The translations under genes and the position numbers were made by a program. The notes beneath the pieces are model-generated. The model did not search any database, was not told the DNA's origin, and worked only from the letters and a program-made list of their open reading frames with translations. Below are positions 8,436 to 16,971 of a stretch of 64,000 nt of DNA, one piece after another; position 1 is the stretch's first letter, and every line of letters begins with the position of its first letter. Origin of the DNA: an uncultured Pseudomonadales bacterium (lineage in GTDB: Bacteria; Pseudomonadota; Gammaproteobacteria; Pseudomonadales; Azotimanducaceae); assembly GCA_937775265.1 (NCBI GenBank), contig CALKBV010000010.1, positions 158,397 to 222,396 on the forward strand, read 5' to 3'.

Positions 8436-9572
8436 TTAGCTCCCCCTTATGTTCTTGATGGCTTCATTTACAAGGCCACCATCGTGTGTAATGACGCAGC
8501 CCTTGAGAATGTCGTCCTCAAGGTCGAGATTGAAGGTTTTGTTCTCTTCATCCCAGTATTCGCTGACAAGGTTATAAAGATTGGATGAATACATCTGGCT
8601 GGCATCGCTGGATACCTGTGATGGCAGGTTAGCCATGCCTATAATGGAAACGCCATCAATCTCAACTGTTTCATCTGGCTTTGATCCTTCGACGTTACCG
8701 CCGGAATCAACCGCCATATCGACGATCACGCCACCGTTCTTCATCGCTGCGACCATATCGGCTGTGATGATGCGCGGGGCAGGGCGGCCGAAGAGCTGAG
8801 CGGTCGTGATGACAATATCGGATTCGCTGATAACGTCCTTCATGCCGAGTCTCTGCAGTTCCAGCTGCTCAGGGGTCAATGCCTGGGCGTAGCCGTCTTT
8901 GGTCTGGCCCGTTTCGCCAAGATCAATCTCTACGAATTTACCGCCGAGAGATTGCACCTGTTCTGCGACGACGGGGCGTGTGTCGAATGCCTCAACACGG
9001 GCACCAAGGCGTTTTGCTGTTGCAATAGCCTGTAGGCCAGCGACACCGGCACCGATAACAAAGACCTTTGCAGGACTGAGTGTTCCAGCGGGCGTCATCA
9101 TCATCGGTAGAATACGATCCAGTTTGCTGGCTGCGAGTAATACCATCACGTAACCGGCGAGGTTAGCCTGTGAGCTCAGTGCGTCCATTTTCTGTGCACG
9201 AGTTGTTCTGGGGATCATTTCCATACTGATCGCCGTCACACCCTGTGCGGCAAGCGAATCGACCAATTCATGTTCGTTGTAAGGGTCAAGGTAGCTGATC
9301 TGGATAGCGCCTTTTTTCAGTAGGGCGACTTCTTCTGTGCTAGGCTTTCGGACGCTAAGCACCATATCGGCACTGGATATCAGTGTGATGCGATCATTAG
9401 AAACAGTTGCACCTGCCTCTGTATAGTCTGCGTCGCTGAACCCTGACTGTAACCCTAGTCCGGATTCCACGGACACGGATAAGCCAGCTCTGGTGAGCTT
9501 TTTCACCGAGTCAGGGATAAGTGCGACGCGGCGCTCGTTAGCCCACGTTTCCGCAGGAACCACGATTTGCAT
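8436..9572 (-). CDS. pntAa: NAD(P) transhydrogenase subunit alpha, NAD-binding part
   Basis: 378 residues related to alanine dehydrogenase. The N-terminal domain starts with the family hallmark VPAETWANERRVALIPD, and the Rossmann fold near residue ~170 has GAGVAGLQAIATAKRLGA for NAD(H). The RQD-loop region and VDMAVDSGGNVEGS are typical. It is a soluble cytoplasmic domain I that docks on the PntAb/PntB membrane complex. First gene of the operon; transcription starts in the 240-bp gap shared with the carboxyltransferase at 9815. Confidence 0.96.
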   Translation of the reverse strand: MQIVVPAETWANERRVALIPDSVKKLTRAGLSVSVESGLGLQSGFSDADYTEAGATVSNDRITLISSADMVLSVRKPSTEEVALLKKGAIQISYLDPYNEHELVDSLAAQGVTAISMEMIPRTTRAQKMDALSSQANLAGYVMVLLAASKLDRILPMMMTPAGTLSPAKVFVIGAGVAGLQAIATAKRLGARVEAFDTRPVVAEQVQSLGGKFVEIDLGETGQTKDGYAQALTPEQLELQRLGMKDVISESDIVITTAQLFGRPAPRIITADMVAAMKNGGVIVDMAVDSGGNVEGSKPDETVEIDGVSIIGMANLPSQVSSDASQMYSSNLYNLVSEYWDEENKTFNLDLEDDILKGCVITHDGGLVNEAIKNIRGS

Positions 9573-9761
9573 ATTTACCTCACTAGATTTAATTGGGAGT
9601 GTTGTGTCTACCGGGCGGGCTGAGAACTGCCTGTTCGGCTAAGGGGCTGAAAGTTAGCATGATCAATGGCTGATTTCTAACCATAATGCGTTATAAGCAT
9701 CGTGATTCGCCTATTTGATTGTGAGAGCGATACCAGCCTGATGGTTGTTCGCGATTGCGGT

Positions 9762-9790
9762 TTGGTTGAATCTCGTTTCATTGTTATAAA
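9762..9790 (+). promoter_or_regulatory. sigma70-type promoter
   Basis: TTGGTT (9762-9767) and TATAAA (9785-9790) are spaced by exactly 17 bp, a good match to the -35/-10 consensus. They lie 28 bp before the carboxyltransferase start and would drive it and the overlapping dsbD-like gene. Confidence 0.6.
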
Positions 9791-9817
9791 GGCGGGACTA
9801 ATTTCTGAGGACTTATG

Positions 9818-11374
9818 ATGAGCTGGCACGAAGAAACCAAGGAAATCGAACAACGGCTTAAGCTTTCAAAGGGCCAAGGCGGCGCCGAATCAATTGCCAG
9901 GCACCATGCCAAAGGAAGGCTCACTATCCGCGAGCGTATCGATGCCCTGGTTGCGCCCAATTCCTTTGAGGAGCACGGCGAAGGCGCAGGATTTGCGGAA
10001 AAAGATGACAACGGCGAGATCAAGGACTTCTCACCCGCTAACTATGTTGTGGGGTTTGGTTCAATTGGGGGTCAGCGAGTGGTCGTCGGCGGCGAAGACT
10101 TCACCCTGAAGGGGGGGTCGCCGAATGGTGCAGGCCTGCGAAAGAGTGTTTATGCAGAAGAGTTGGCGGTACAGTTCAAGGTGCCCCTAGTGCGAATGCT
10201 TGAAGGCGGCGGAGGGAGTGTCGCCGGTTCCGGAGGCGCCAGGCCTACTACCGTTGGTTCTCCTGTGTATGCAGAGCCGAGGTTCAAGATCATTGCCCAG
10301 GCGATGAATGAAGTACCGGTTGTGTCTGGCGCCATGGGGCCTGTTGCAGGCTTTCCTGCGGGTAGGCTGGTGGCGTCCCATTTCTCGGTCATGGTCAAGG
10401 AAACATCCCAAGTCATGGTGGGCGGTCCAGCCTTGGTAAAGCGGGCACTCGGCGTGTCGCTGACAAAAGAAGAGCTGGGCGGCTGGAAGATCCATACCCG
10501 CAGCGGTATTGTGGACAACGTAGCTGAGACAGAGGAAGCCGCGCTGGTCCAGATGCGCCAGTTCCTCAGTTATCTGCCTCAGAATGTCTGGCAATTGTCG
10601 CAACGGCTGGATTGCAGCGACAACGCGAACCGAGCCGACGAAGCGTTAATGGATATTGTTCCAAGGGATGGCCGGATTCCGTTTGAAATGCGTGAGGTCA
10701 TTCGGCATGTGGTGGACCTCGACTCTTTTTTCGAAATAGCGCCTTTTTACGGTCACGGTCAGATCATTGGTCTGGCCCGCTTAAACGGTTTGGCCGTTGG
10801 AGTGATTGCTAATGATTGTCGCCACTTTGCGGGGGCAATGACCGCGGAGGGATCGCAGAAGGCGAAACGGATGATGGAGCTGTGCGATACATTCCATCTG
10901 CCGGTGATTAACTTTCTGGATGAGCCTGGCTTCATGATTGGTCCGGACTCAGAGCAAGCAGCCTGTATTCGATATGGGATGAGTGCCGTGGCAGCAGCCG
11001 TCCAATCAACCGTTCCGTGGGCAACGATCGCCGTTCATAAGTCTTTTGGGGTCGCCTCAGCGGCCCACTTTGCACCCAATACCTACAAGCTCTCCTGGCC
11101 TTCCCATGAAATGGGAGCGTTGCCGGTAGAGGGTGGCGTGGCTGTTGCTTTCCACCGTGAAATCGCGGCGGCTGAAGATCCAGATGAGAAACGGCGAGAA
11201 TTGGAACAAATGTTGATGAAGAACCGGTCTCCTTTTCCCATGATGGAAAGTTTTGCTGTTCATGAATTGATTGACCCAAGGCAAACGCGCGGAAAGTTGT
11301 GTCGATGGGCCGATTGGATTGAGCCATTACTGGAAGAGTTGAAGGGCCCCGTGACCTGGGGAATGAGACCTTGA
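9818..11374 (+). CDS. acyl-CoA carboxylase carboxyltransferase (propionyl/methylcrotonyl-type beta subunit)
   Basis: 518 residues from ATG 9818, which has TGAGG at better spacing than the ATG at 9815. Two crotonase-like carboxyltransferase halves are visible. The N half includes ARHHAKGRLTIRERIDAL, EGGGGSVAG and a GxMGPVAGFPAG oxyanion region. The C half includes FFEIAPFYG, GLARLNG and the DEPGFMIG stretch. It transfers carboxyl from biotin to an acyl-CoA. No biotin carboxylase or biotin carrier gene is adjacent, which is unusual for this family, so the partner must be elsewhere or the enzyme has another role. Its stop overlaps the start of the dsbD-like gene. Confidence 0.88.
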   Translation: MSWHEETKEIEQRLKLSKGQGGAESIARHHAKGRLTIRERIDALVAPNSFEEHGEGAGFAEKDDNGEIKDFSPANYVVGFGSIGGQRVVVGGEDFTLKGGSPNGAGLRKSVYAEELAVQFKVPLVRMLEGGGGSVAGSGGARPTTVGSPVYAEPRFKIIAQAMNEVPVVSGAMGPVAGFPAGRLVASHFSVMVKETSQVMVGGPALVKRALGVSLTKEELGGWKIHTRSGIVDNVAETEEAALVQMRQFLSYLPQNVWQLSQRLDCSDNANRADEALMDIVPRDGRIPFEMREVIRHVVDLDSFFEIAPFYGHGQIIGLARLNGLAVGVIANDCRHFAGAMTAEGSQKAKRMMELCDTFHLPVINFLDEPGFMIGPDSEQAACIRYGMSAVAAAVQSTVPWATIAVHKSFGVASAAHFAPNTYKLSWPSHEMGALPVEGGVAVAFHREIAAAEDPDEKRRELEQMLMKNRSPFPMMESFAVHELIDPRQTRGKLCRWADWIEPLLEELKGPVTWGMRP

Positions 11375-13440
11375 GTATCCAGACGGAAATAAAAATGCTG
11401 CTGCTTGTTTGCAGCCTATTGTCTGCGTTGACTGCAAATGCCCAGCCGGCACCGCATGTTCGTGTTGACCTGGTAGCAGCCGTCACGAGTATTGCGCCGG
11501 GTGATTTGTTTGACGTCGTGTTTCGGCAGGATATTGACGACGAGTGGCATACCTACTGGACGAACCCGGGGGATTCCGGTGCGGCGCCGGATATCAAATG
11601 GACCGTACCCGCCGGTGTGTTTGTGAGTGCGTTTAAATATCCATACCCGGAGCGTATTCCTTATGGGCCGTTGATGAACTATGGCTATCATAACGAAGTG
11701 CTAATGCCTTTCTCGGTTTCGGTGCCAGAAGATTATCCCGCAGATGTCGTTGACATTAAGGGGACCGGCAGGGTGCTGGTCTGTGCTGATATCTGTATCC
11801 CGGAAAAAGTCGAAGTCATGGTGTCCATTCCGATAGGACTAACGGTGGTCGACGACGCGGTGTCCGATACGTTTTACATGGCACAGTCACGGGTGCCTGT
11901 GCCTATCGATGTAGTGAGTAGTTTCCAGGTTGATGCAGACAAGATCCTGTTAACGGTGGGTTTACCCGCTGTACAGGGTAATCGAATTGATGCAGTTGAA
12001 TACTTCCCCTTTGCCCCTGAGTTAATAGATAACCCGGCCAGCCAGATATTCACTATGTCCGATGAGGGGTTGGTCCTCACGCTAGAGCCTGGTTACGATT
12101 TTGATGAGGATTCCGCAGACCTGTCCGGCGTGATCGTGATTCATGAATCCGTCGGTGAAGGGATAGTGTCGAGTTTTGAGTTCAGAATGGATGATTCTAT
12201 CGCGCCCTCGGGGTCTGCGATTCCAGAGGACGGTCATGCGCTGGGTGAAACAGGATTGCTTGCAGCGCTGTTTTTTGCCTTTTTGGGCGGCCTGATACTG
12301 AATCTTATGCCCTGTGTGTTTCCGGTTTTGTCCATCAAAATTCTTTCACTGGTCGAATCTCACCATGATGGTAGCTCTATTCGTTTACACGGCCTTGCCT
12401 ATGCTGGAGGTGTTGTCGCCAGTTTTGTGGCTATCGCGGTGCTTCTGATTAGCCTGCGAGCAGGCGGTGAGGCGATAGGCTGGGGTTTCCAACTGCAATC
12501 GCCCATTGTGGTGAGCATGGTCGCCTATTTATTTCTGGTGATTGGTTTGAACTTGCTGGGTGTGTTTGAGATCGGTGGCACGCTCATGTCCTTGGGTAGC
12601 AGCGGAGGCAGCTCGCGAGGATACCTGGGCTCTGTTTCGACCGGCGTGCTGGCAACCATCGTTGCAGCGCCGTGTACTGCCCCGTTTATGGGCGCGGCGG
12701 TGGGTTATGCCCTTATTCAGGACCCTGCCACTGGTGTTTTGGTGTTCGCCTCGCTGGGCTTGGGAATGGCACTTCCTTATGTGCTGCTTTGCTATGCGCC
12801 AGGTTTACTAGCCAAGCTTCCTCGACCGGGACAGTGGATGGTCGTCATGAAACAGTTGCTTGCGTTCCCCATGTTTGCCTCAGCAGTCTGGTTGTTGTGG
12901 GTGCTTGGTGTGCAGGCCGGTCCTGACGCAATGGTACAGGTCCTTACAGGCGCTTTACTTATCGCATTCGCGCTCTGGCTGCTGAACCAGTCTGGCAGTG
13001 CCGTCGCCAGGTTGTCAGCGTTGCTGCTCGTTTTTGCCGCCATCTATATTGGTGCAACGCAGGAGACGAGGGTGGTGAGCTCTTCTTTGGATACTACAGG
13101 CGGTGAAGCTGGTGTCTATTCCAGAAATGCGCTGGCGATAGCCCAACAGAAAGGTCCGGTTTTCGTGAACTTCACCGCTGCCTGGTGCATTACCTGTAAA
13201 GTCAATGAGCTCAATGCGCTGGATGTTGATTCCGTCAAATTGGCGTTTAAAGACAATGCAATAACCTATCTCAAGGGTGACTGGACCAACGAAGATCCTG
13301 GCATTACTGAGGCGCTACAAGAATATGGCCGAACTGGTGTGCCACTTTACCTGCTGTATGCAAAAGATGCGTCCCGAGCGACTGTGTTACCACAGATACT
13401 GACACCGGGAATAGTCCTGGATGCGCTGGAAGCGTTGTAG
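11371..13440 (+). CDS. DsbD/ScsB-like thiol:disulfide interchange protein
   Basis: 689 residues from TTG 11371, overlapping the previous stop; ATG 11395 would start directly at the signal peptide (LLLVCSLLSALTANA). Layout: signal peptide; periplasmic domain of ScsB/DsbD-N type (~25-270) with a CADICIP cysteine pair; eight-helix membrane domain (~285-560) with the conserved Cys residues in MPCVFPVL and AAPCTAPFMG; and a C-terminal periplasmic thioredoxin domain with WCITCK. It carries electrons from cytoplasmic thioredoxin to periplasmic partners. No dsbC or cytochrome maturation genes are adjacent. A long-stem terminator follows. Confidence 0.92.
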   Translation: MSIQTEIKMLLLVCSLLSALTANAQPAPHVRVDLVAAVTSIAPGDLFDVVFRQDIDDEWHTYWTNPGDSGAAPDIKWTVPAGVFVSAFKYPYPERIPYGPLMNYGYHNEVLMPFSVSVPEDYPADVVDIKGTGRVLVCADICIPEKVEVMVSIPIGLTVVDDAVSDTFYMAQSRVPVPIDVVSSFQVDADKILLTVGLPAVQGNRIDAVEYFPFAPELIDNPASQIFTMSDEGLVLTLEPGYDFDEDSADLSGVIVIHESVGEGIVSSFEFRMDDSIAPSGSAIPEDGHALGETGLLAALFFAFLGGLILNLMPCVFPVLSIKILSLVESHHDGSSIRLHGLAYAGGVVASFVAIAVLLISLRAGGEAIGWGFQLQSPIVVSMVAYLFLVIGLNLLGVFEIGGTLMSLGSSGGSSRGYLGSVSTGVLATIVAAPCTAPFMGAAVGYALIQDPATGVLVFASLGLGMALPYVLLCYAPGLLAKLPRPGQWMVVMKQLLAFPMFASAVWLLWVLGVQAGPDAMVQVLTGALLIAFALWLLNQSGSAVARLSALLLVFAAIYIGATQETRVVSSSLDTTGGEAGVYSRNALAIAQQKGPVFVNFTAAWCITCKVNELNALDVDSVKLAFKDNAITYLKGDWTNEDPGITEALQEYGRTGVPLYLLYAKDASRATVLPQILTPGIVLDALEAL

Positions 13441-13454
13441 CGTGACTTTGATGC

Positions 13455-13503
13455 AACCAGAAACAATTGCGCCGACACTAAGTCGTCGTAGTTGTTTCTG
13501 GTT
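13455..13503. terminator. 12-bp inverted repeat between convergent genes
   Basis: AACCAGAAACAA at 13455-13466 is exactly complementary to 13492-13503, with a 25-nt loop. It sits between the convergent dsbD-like and MaoC genes. The stem is only moderately GC-rich and lacks a long U tract, but placement and perfect pairing suggest a bidirectional transcription stop. Confidence 0.55.
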
Positions 13504-13513
13504 TTAGGTCAGC

Positions 13514-13936
13514 TCATGGGGCAAGTTTTGCAGAGGCCTTACCCTTGATGACTTCTACACCCTCTGCATCAGTAGTTGAAACTTCGATGTCGGCTATGGT
13601 GTCGCCATTTTCTTCCCGAATATCAGTGACCGTTGCCTTGGCCGTGAGTGTAGCACCCGGGAAAACCTGAGATGTAAATCGCACGCCATAGTAAGTTAGC
13701 TGCCCATCACCGACGTAATTAGTCAGCATGCGGCCGGTCATTCCCATAGACAGCATGCCGTGAGCGAAAACGGAAGGATATCCCGCGACTTCGGTCGTAA
13801 AAATTTCATCGCTATGCAGCGGGTTATAGTCGCCTGATGCGCCTGCGTACTGGACGATCTGGGTTCTTGAGAGGTTGTCGCAAACCTCTTCCTGATAGGT
13901 GTCACCTACCTTAACTTCATTTGCTTTTAGTGCCAT
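13514..13936 (-). CDS. MaoC-like (R)-hydratase, catalytic subunit
   Basis: 140 residues with the hot-dog MaoC dehydratase fold. The active-site stretch is YAGASGDYNPLHSDE, where the Asp and His of the hydratase dyad lie in DxNPLH. FAHGMLSMGMTGRML follows. It probably pairs with the upstream gene product to form a two-subunit enoyl-CoA hydratase such as those of actinobacterial steroid and fatty acid catabolism. The pair is separated by 12 bp, so it is an operon on the minus strand. Confidence 0.88.
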   Translation of the reverse strand: MALKANEVKVGDTYQEEVCDNLSRTQIVQYAGASGDYNPLHSDEIFTTEVAGYPSVFAHGMLSMGMTGRMLTNYVGDGQLTYYGVRFTSQVFPGATLTAKATVTDIREENGDTIADIEVSTTDAEGVEVIKGKASAKLAP

Positions 13937-13948
13937 TGGAATGACTCC

Positions 13949-14452
13949 TTACTTGTCGCCTGAGGTGGCTGGACGTTCTGTCCTGACACCTACGCCGGTT
14001 GCTGTTATCACGAGTTCGCCGTTTTGGTCGCGGTATTCTGTGACAGTTTCACTAAACATCAATTTTCCGCCTCGACGTCCTTCCTTTTCCCAGTTCTTGC
14101 CTGGTTTGTTTTCAGCTGTTAGTACATCCCCCACTTTTAGTTGTCGGTGATAAACGTAGTGTTGTTCTGCATGAAGACCACCGCCACCGCCACCGCCACC
14201 GCCTTCTTTCTTTTTGGTGATTCCGGTTGGACCCTTCGCTGAACCAAACCATTCCTCGCCGACCTTGGGGCGTAGAAAATAGTCAGGGTCGAACTGTGCG
14301 CTAGATTGAACAAACGTTGGTGGCGCTATGATAGCGCCCTGGTCAGTAGATCTGGCGTAGTCTTCATCGTAATAGATTTCATTGGTGTCACCGATCGATC
14401 GCGCGAACATCATTACGTGTCCTGATTCGACCGGAAATTTATCAACTGCCAT
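13949..14452 (-). CDS. MaoC-like hydratase, N-terminal FAS1-type subunit
   Basis: 167 residues resembling the MaoC N-terminal dehydratase domain (starts VESGHVMMFARSIGDTNEIY, then PTFVQSS). It carries a run of nine glycines encoded by a CCACCG microsatellite near residue 90, followed by LHAEQHYVYHR. Gly-rich loops at this point are known in the family. It lacks the catalytic DxNPLH motif and so is likely the structural partner of the 140-residue subunit. ATG start 14452, with an AT-rich upstream region shared with the RAYT gene. Confidence 0.85.
   Translation of the reverse strand: MAVDKFPVESGHVMMFARSIGDTNEIYYDEDYARSTDQGAIIAPPTFVQSSAQFDPDYFLRPKVGEEWFGSAKGPTGITKKKEGGGGGGGGGLHAEQHYVYHRQLKVGDVLTAENKPGKNWEKEGRRGGKLMFSETVTEYRDQNGELVITATGVGVRTERPATSGDK
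14178..14203. repeat. CCACCG hexanucleotide microsatellite
   Basis: Four and a third perfect copies of a CCACCG unit encode the poly-glycine run of the MaoC N subunit. Length change in six-base steps would keep the frame and only alter the glycine count. Confidence 0.85.
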
Positions 14453-14677
14453 GGTTGGCTTCCTCCGTTAAAAATGTAAAAAAATTACTATGCGTTACAG
14501 GGAACATAATCATGTACCTATGTCAACGTCAAGCCGGTATTTGTAGTGAAAACAAAAAAATGCCTTGTTAGAAACTGATCGTGGTTGTAGTATTTTTTTC
14601 CTGATCAATCGAATGTTTCATGCGTAAATTGATAATAATAAAAACAACATCAACAAATAGGCTTTAAGACACAGTTT

Positions 14678-15517
14678 ATGTCCAGACCTGTACGTATAGA
14701 ATTCCCCGGTGCTGTGTACCATGTCACAAGCAAAGGAAGAGAAGGTCAAATTGTTTTCGACGATGCCGATGATAGAGGCGTCTTCCTCAATGTTCTTGAC
14801 AATGTTGTAGTCCGGTTCGGCTGGTTGATTCACAGTTATGTGTTGATGGATGATCACTACCACCTGGTAGTTGAAGTTCCTGAGGCAAACCTTTCGAAAG
14901 GTATGCGACAGTTAAACGGAGTGTACACCCAGCATGTAAATCGTCGTCATGCTCAGGAAGGTCCAATTTTTCATGGGCGATTCAAGAGTATTTTACTCGA
15001 AAAGAAAAACTACCTGCTCCCAGTCTGTCGGCACGTCGTTACCAATCCAGATAGGGTAAAAGGTGTGCCAAACTTTTCATCATACAAATGGAGCAGCTAT
15101 CGCGCATTAGCCGGTCAGGTGAAGGTGCCAACCTTCCTTCACAAAGCTGATGTGCTGAAATATTTCGGCAAGCGCGAAAAAGATGCGCAGCGAAAATACC
15201 GGGAGTACGTTAAGGAAGGTGGTGGGGAAGACTCACCGCTGGAACAACGTACTCATCAGGTACTACTCGGCAGCAATCGGTTTTTGAGCGAAATGCAGCC
15301 AATCCTCCAGGGTGAAAGACTCTCAAAGAGGGGGCCGAAAGCGGTCAAAAGACGCCGCAGCCTAAATGCACTGTTCAAGAAGGTCGATGACAAGACCCGT
15401 GGTGAGCGAAACGAGCTGATGAAGAAGGCGCATGTAGATTTCGGTTATACCCTCATGCAAATTGGAGACCATCTGGGACTGCATTACACAACAGTTTCCA
15501 AGGTGATCAACGCTTAG
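14678..15517 (+). mobile_element. RAYT (REP-associated tyrosine transposase), Y1 HUH family
   Basis: A 279-residue protein of the IS200-like Y1 transposase family. It starts with the RAYT hallmark RPVRIEFPGAVYHVTSKG. The HUH pair is HYH at ~63-65 (DDHYHLVVE). YxxxxNRRH-like and GPIFHGRFKSILLE stretches follow. A C-terminal helix-turn-helix (MQIGDHLGLHYTTVSKVI) is typical of RAYTs. RAYTs process single-stranded REP hairpins and are usually single-copy and domesticated. The ORF is intact. No obvious REP palindrome flanks it, but a 22-bp tandem repeat lies 70 bp downstream. It splits the MaoC operon from an orphan exbD. Confidence 0.92.
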
Positions 15518-15587
15518 TTTTTTATAGATGTCTACTAGACGTTTGTGACCCTCTGACCTTAATTCGGGCCAATTTAGTTGATTTAGA

Positions 15588-15653
15588 GTATCGCTAAGGG
15601 CTTTTTCGGGTATCGCTCAGGGCTGCTTATAGTATCGCTCAGGGCAGCTAGGT
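15588..15653. repeat. 22-bp tandem repeat, three copies, downstream of RAYT
   Basis: A core GTATCGCT(A/C)AGGGC occurs at 15588, 15610 and 15632, exactly 22 bases apart, with divergent eight-base tails. The block is flanked by short palindromes GTCTACTAGAC near 15527 and AGACGTCT near 15654. Regular helical spacing is iteron-like. It could be a binding or processing site for the adjacent RAYT. Confidence 0.75.
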
Positions 15654-15725
15654 AGACGTCTCATAAAAGTCCTAGTATGCTTCGTCGGCGAAATGACTTA
15701 GAAGCAATCATTCTGGAGTAACACA

Positions 15726-16127
15726 GTGCGAAGAGTACTAGCCCCAAAGTATAACGAAGAGAGTGAAATAGACCTGACCCCTATGTTGGACGTAGTGTTC
15801 ATCATGTTGATTTTCTTCATTGTGACAGCGACTTTCGTCAAGGAAATTGGTCTGGACGTTAACAGCCCTGACAAAAACCAGAATGTTAAAGATGCTGATA
15901 AGCAAAGCATCGTGGTGCAGATCACGAGCCGTGATCGAATTCGAATCAGAGGCAGGGATATCGATGTTCGTGCAGTAAGGGCAAACATCGAACGATTGCA
16001 CGCTGAAAACCCGGATGCGCCGGTTGTTGTTCAGCCACATCCAGAAAGTAAAACCAATACCATGATCCAGGTAATGGATTCTGCCCGACAGGCAGGGGTA
16101 TACAACGTCTCTATAGCCGCTGGCTAG
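15726..16127 (+). CDS. orphan ExbD/TolR-family biopolymer transport protein
   Basis: 133 residues from GTG 15726 with GGAG upstream. One transmembrane helix (~17-40) contains the essential Asp of the family in MLDVVFIMLIFFIVTATF. The rest is a periplasmic ExbD domain (VVVQPHPESKTNTMIQVMDSARQAG). It forms proton-driven motors with ExbB/TolQ, energising TonB or similar partners. No exbB, tonB or TPR gene is adjacent, although this second-type ExbD normally sits inside exbB-exbD-exbD-tonB operons. The RAYT and repeat upstream may have rearranged the locus. Confidence 0.9.
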   Translation: MRRVLAPKYNEESEIDLTPMLDVVFIMLIFFIVTATFVKEIGLDVNSPDKNQNVKDADKQSIVVQITSRDRIRIRGRDIDVRAVRANIERLHAENPDAPVVVQPHPESKTNTMIQVMDSARQAGVYNVSIAAG

Positions 16128-16140
16128 ATCCGTCGATGCC

Positions 16141-16944
16141 ATGAAAATCGGCATCAACATCAGGGTTATGGGGCCTCAGTCGTCCCGTAACACAATTACC
16201 AGTGTTCTTAAGCAAGCCGAATCTGCTGGTGTCGAATCCGCATGGATCGTCGATCATATAGCTATTCCCCCTGATGAAGCTGAAGGTTCCGGGGGGCGAT
16301 ACCTGGACCCGCTAACGTCGCTTGCATGGATGGCAGGACAGACACAGTCAATCATGATTGGCACCAGTGTTTTGATCCTGCCTTATCGTCCGAAGCTGCC
16401 GACGGCGAAAGCAATCGCCACCATCCAGGAGTTGTCCGGTGAGCGCCTTTTGCTTGGAGTTGGAATTGGTTGGATGGACCCGGAGTTTCGGGCGTTGGGA
16501 GTCGACAGGCAGCAACGAGGTCGACTCTCGGATGAGGCGCTGGCATTTTTCCACGAGTGTTTTGACAACGATATTGTCACGGCAAACGACCAGTCCTTCC
16601 TGTTTAAGCCGAGGCCTGTGAGACCACCTATCTATATTGGTGGGTCAGCACCCCATGCGATTGACCGAGCGCTAAAGTATGGTGACGGTTGGTTGCCGAT
16701 GGGCCGTCTGGATAAAATTGCGCCCCAGATTCGTCAGTACCGCGAACGGTCTGAAGCATCACAGGGTAAACCGGGGGAAGTGGTCACGTTCGCCACACTG
16801 CCGGAAGGTGACGTGGACCGCGCAAGAGAAATGATTTCACGATATGAAGCCGCCGGGGTTACTCGCATTATCATAGGCAGGACTTATGAATCTGCTGAAG
16901 ACTGGGCGCCGACCTTTGAGTTACTAAGCGCACTAAACAGTTAA
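16141..16944 (+). CDS. LLM-class (luciferase-like) oxidoreductase
   Basis: 267 residues with the luciferase-like (beta/alpha)8 fold. Typical stretches are VESAWIVDHI, LGVGIGWMDPEFRALGV and RPVRPPIYIGGSAPHAIDRALKYGDGWLP, the last close to the TIGR03619 F420-type family. Most gammaproteobacteria do not make F420, so an FMN cofactor is possible. It starts 13 bp after exbD and is followed by the histidine phosphatase gene after 27 bp, so the three may be one transcript. Substrate unknown. Confidence 0.88.
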   Translation: MKIGINIRVMGPQSSRNTITSVLKQAESAGVESAWIVDHIAIPPDEAEGSGGRYLDPLTSLAWMAGQTQSIMIGTSVLILPYRPKLPTAKAIATIQELSGERLLLGVGIGWMDPEFRALGVDRQQRGRLSDEALAFFHECFDNDIVTANDQSFLFKPRPVRPPIYIGGSAPHAIDRALKYGDGWLPMGRLDKIAPQIRQYRERSEASQGKPGEVVTFATLPEGDVDRAREMISRYEAAGVTRIIIGRTYESAEDWAPTFELLSALNS

Positions 16945-16971
16945 TACATTTGAATAAGAGATACGAACCGC

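Noticed and set aside
15588..15653. Possible CRISPR array from the 22-bp repeat
   Set aside because: The spacers are only eight bases and no cas gene is near, so it is a simple tandem repeat.
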